From Treponema sp. (GTDB lineage: Bacteria; Spirochaetota; Spirochaetia; Treponematales; Breznakiellaceae), in assembly GCA_031256115.1 (NCBI GenBank), contig JAIRRF010000294.1, positions 1 to 6,038 of the forward strand: a DNA stretch of 6,038 bases. The letters are read 5' to 3'. Numbering within the stretch: the first letter of the stretch is position 1; each line of letters opens with the position of its first letter. Below the pieces are notes generated by a model. That model was not told the origin of the DNA and ran no database searches. It was given only the letters and a program-made list of their open reading frames with translations. A program made the position numbers and the translations under genes. Below, piece after piece: positions 5,428 to 6,038 of the stretch.

Positions 5428-6038
5428 TTGCTGCGTTTATTTTTTGCATCATTTTTTGCTTTGATTTTGACTGTTTTTTGCTTTACCCAAACACCGGAAA
5501 CCGCATTGTCCCCTGACTGGTATCAGGGAAAACCTATTAGGGACATACGTTTTGAAGGCCTTAGGCATATTCGCCGTACAGAGCTTGAGAGTACCATAGA
5601 ATCATACCGGGGCAGACCTTTTTCAGACGGCCTGTTTCAGGAACTACAGGGAAGGCTTTATGCACTGGAATATTTTGACATTATTACCCCGGCGGCTGTT
5701 CCGGTAGATCAGGCAGGCAGCGAAGTTATTCTCCTGCTCAGAGTAGTAGAGCGTCCCGTTATTTCAAAAATTTCCTTCATGGGAAATTCCGGTGTTAAAC
5801 AGCGGGATTTAACGGATGTAATAAGAAGCAAAACAAACGATGTAGTAAATAATATGTTTATTCGCAGCGATGAAACTGCTATTCGCAACAAGTATCTCGA
5901 AGCAGGGTTTCCCGATGTTCAGGTGCGCTCTGAAACCAGACCGGCAAGAAACGAAACCATGGAACTCGTTTTTATAATTACCGAAGGTTCAATGAGTGTT
6001 ATTACCCAGGTTTTTTTTGAGGGAAACACAGTTTTTTC
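5428..6038 (+). CDS. bamA: Outer-membrane assembly factor BamA, N-terminal part (3' end outside window)
   Basis: BamA is the core of the BAM complex that folds and inserts beta-barrel proteins into the outer membrane. The window holds 203 full codons of a protein usually near 800 residues; the frame is open to the last base. A hydrophobic signal peptide (about residues 2-18, LRLFFASFFALILTVFC) is followed by a cleavage region before about residue 30. POTRA1 spans about 36-110 (IRDIRFEGLRHIRRTEL, then LYALEYFDIITPAAVP and a VVERP end). POTRA2 spans about 111-190 (ISKISFMGN, RNKYLEAGFPDV, then FIITEG). POTRA3 begins at ITQVFFEGN (about 192-200). The WYQGKPI..I.FEGL opening and LEYFDIITPAAVP closely match my memory of T. 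pallidum Tp92/BamA. The barrel is outside the window, so an Omp85-family TamA cannot be excluded by sequence alone, but the resemblance to Tp92 favours BamA. The TTG start is set by GAGGAGA. The gene lies 41 bases downstream of tamB, probably in the same operon. Confidence 0.93.
   Translation, partial: MLRLFFASFFALILTVFCFTQTPETALSPDWYQGKPIRDIRFEGLRHIRRTELESTIESYRGRPFSDGLFQELQGRLYALEYFDIITPAAVPVDQAGSEVILLLRVVERPVISKISFMGNSGVKQRDLTDVIRSKTNDVVNNMFIRSDETAIRNKYLEAGFPDVQVRSETRPARNETMELVFIITEGSMSVITQVFFEGNTVF

Noticed and set aside
5414..5464. ATG-started 16-codon frame overlapping the bamA start
   Set aside because: Its ATG is formed by the bases leading into the bamA Shine-Dalgarno and has no ribosome site of its own. 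The peptide stops within the bamA signal-peptide coding region. A leader peptide cannot be excluded but nothing supports it.
1..6038. CRISPR array, insertion sequence, tRNA, rRNA or phage genes
   Set aside because: No regular direct repeats, terminal inverted repeats with a transposase, cloverleaf sequence or phage-like protein is visible; nearly all bases are taken by four core-genome-like genes.

Overview
The window looks like a chromosomal segment of a spirochaete, most likely Treponema or a close relative. The best evidence is the gene at the right end. Its POTRA region closely resembles what I remember of the Treponema pallidum BamA orthologue Tp92/TP0326, and it is preceded by a large TamB-type gene, the order known in Treponema and Borrelia. 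Base composition is moderate (roughly 45% G+C by eye), with frequent CCGG and CGG arginine codons. The species assignment is inference; no search was run.

Layout. Two genes run leftwards from a divergent intergenic region at 966-1051. The first is tmk (thymidylate kinase, 306-965). The second starts inside the tmk stop codon (GTGA overlap) and leaves the window at base 1; it encodes an unrecognised protein with an N-terminal signal or anchor segment. Rightwards from the same region runs a single 1444-residue gene (1052-5386), a TamB-family inter-membrane protein with an N-terminal anchor and a C-terminal DUF490/TamB domain. After 41 bases comes the 5' part of bamA (5428 to the window end), covering the signal peptide, POTRA1, POTRA2 and the start of POTRA3.

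How the genes work together. TamB and BamA are an established pair in spirochaetes that lack a separate TamA: BamA inserts outer-membrane beta-barrels, and TamB spans the periplasm and is implicated in barrel assembly and lipid transport. The close spacing and absence of a visible terminator suggest one transcription unit. tmk is housekeeping (dTTP synthesis) and shares only the divergent control region.

The window is mostly ordinary core genome. I do not see a convincing new system. The points most worth a second look are: a perfectly palindromic -10 region between tmk and tamB; an A AAA AAC slippery heptamer at the tmk/downstream-gene overlap whose -1 frame is exactly the downstream gene; a P-loop in Tmk without the usual lysine; the unrecognised envelope protein downstream of tmk; and a marked excess of CCGG.
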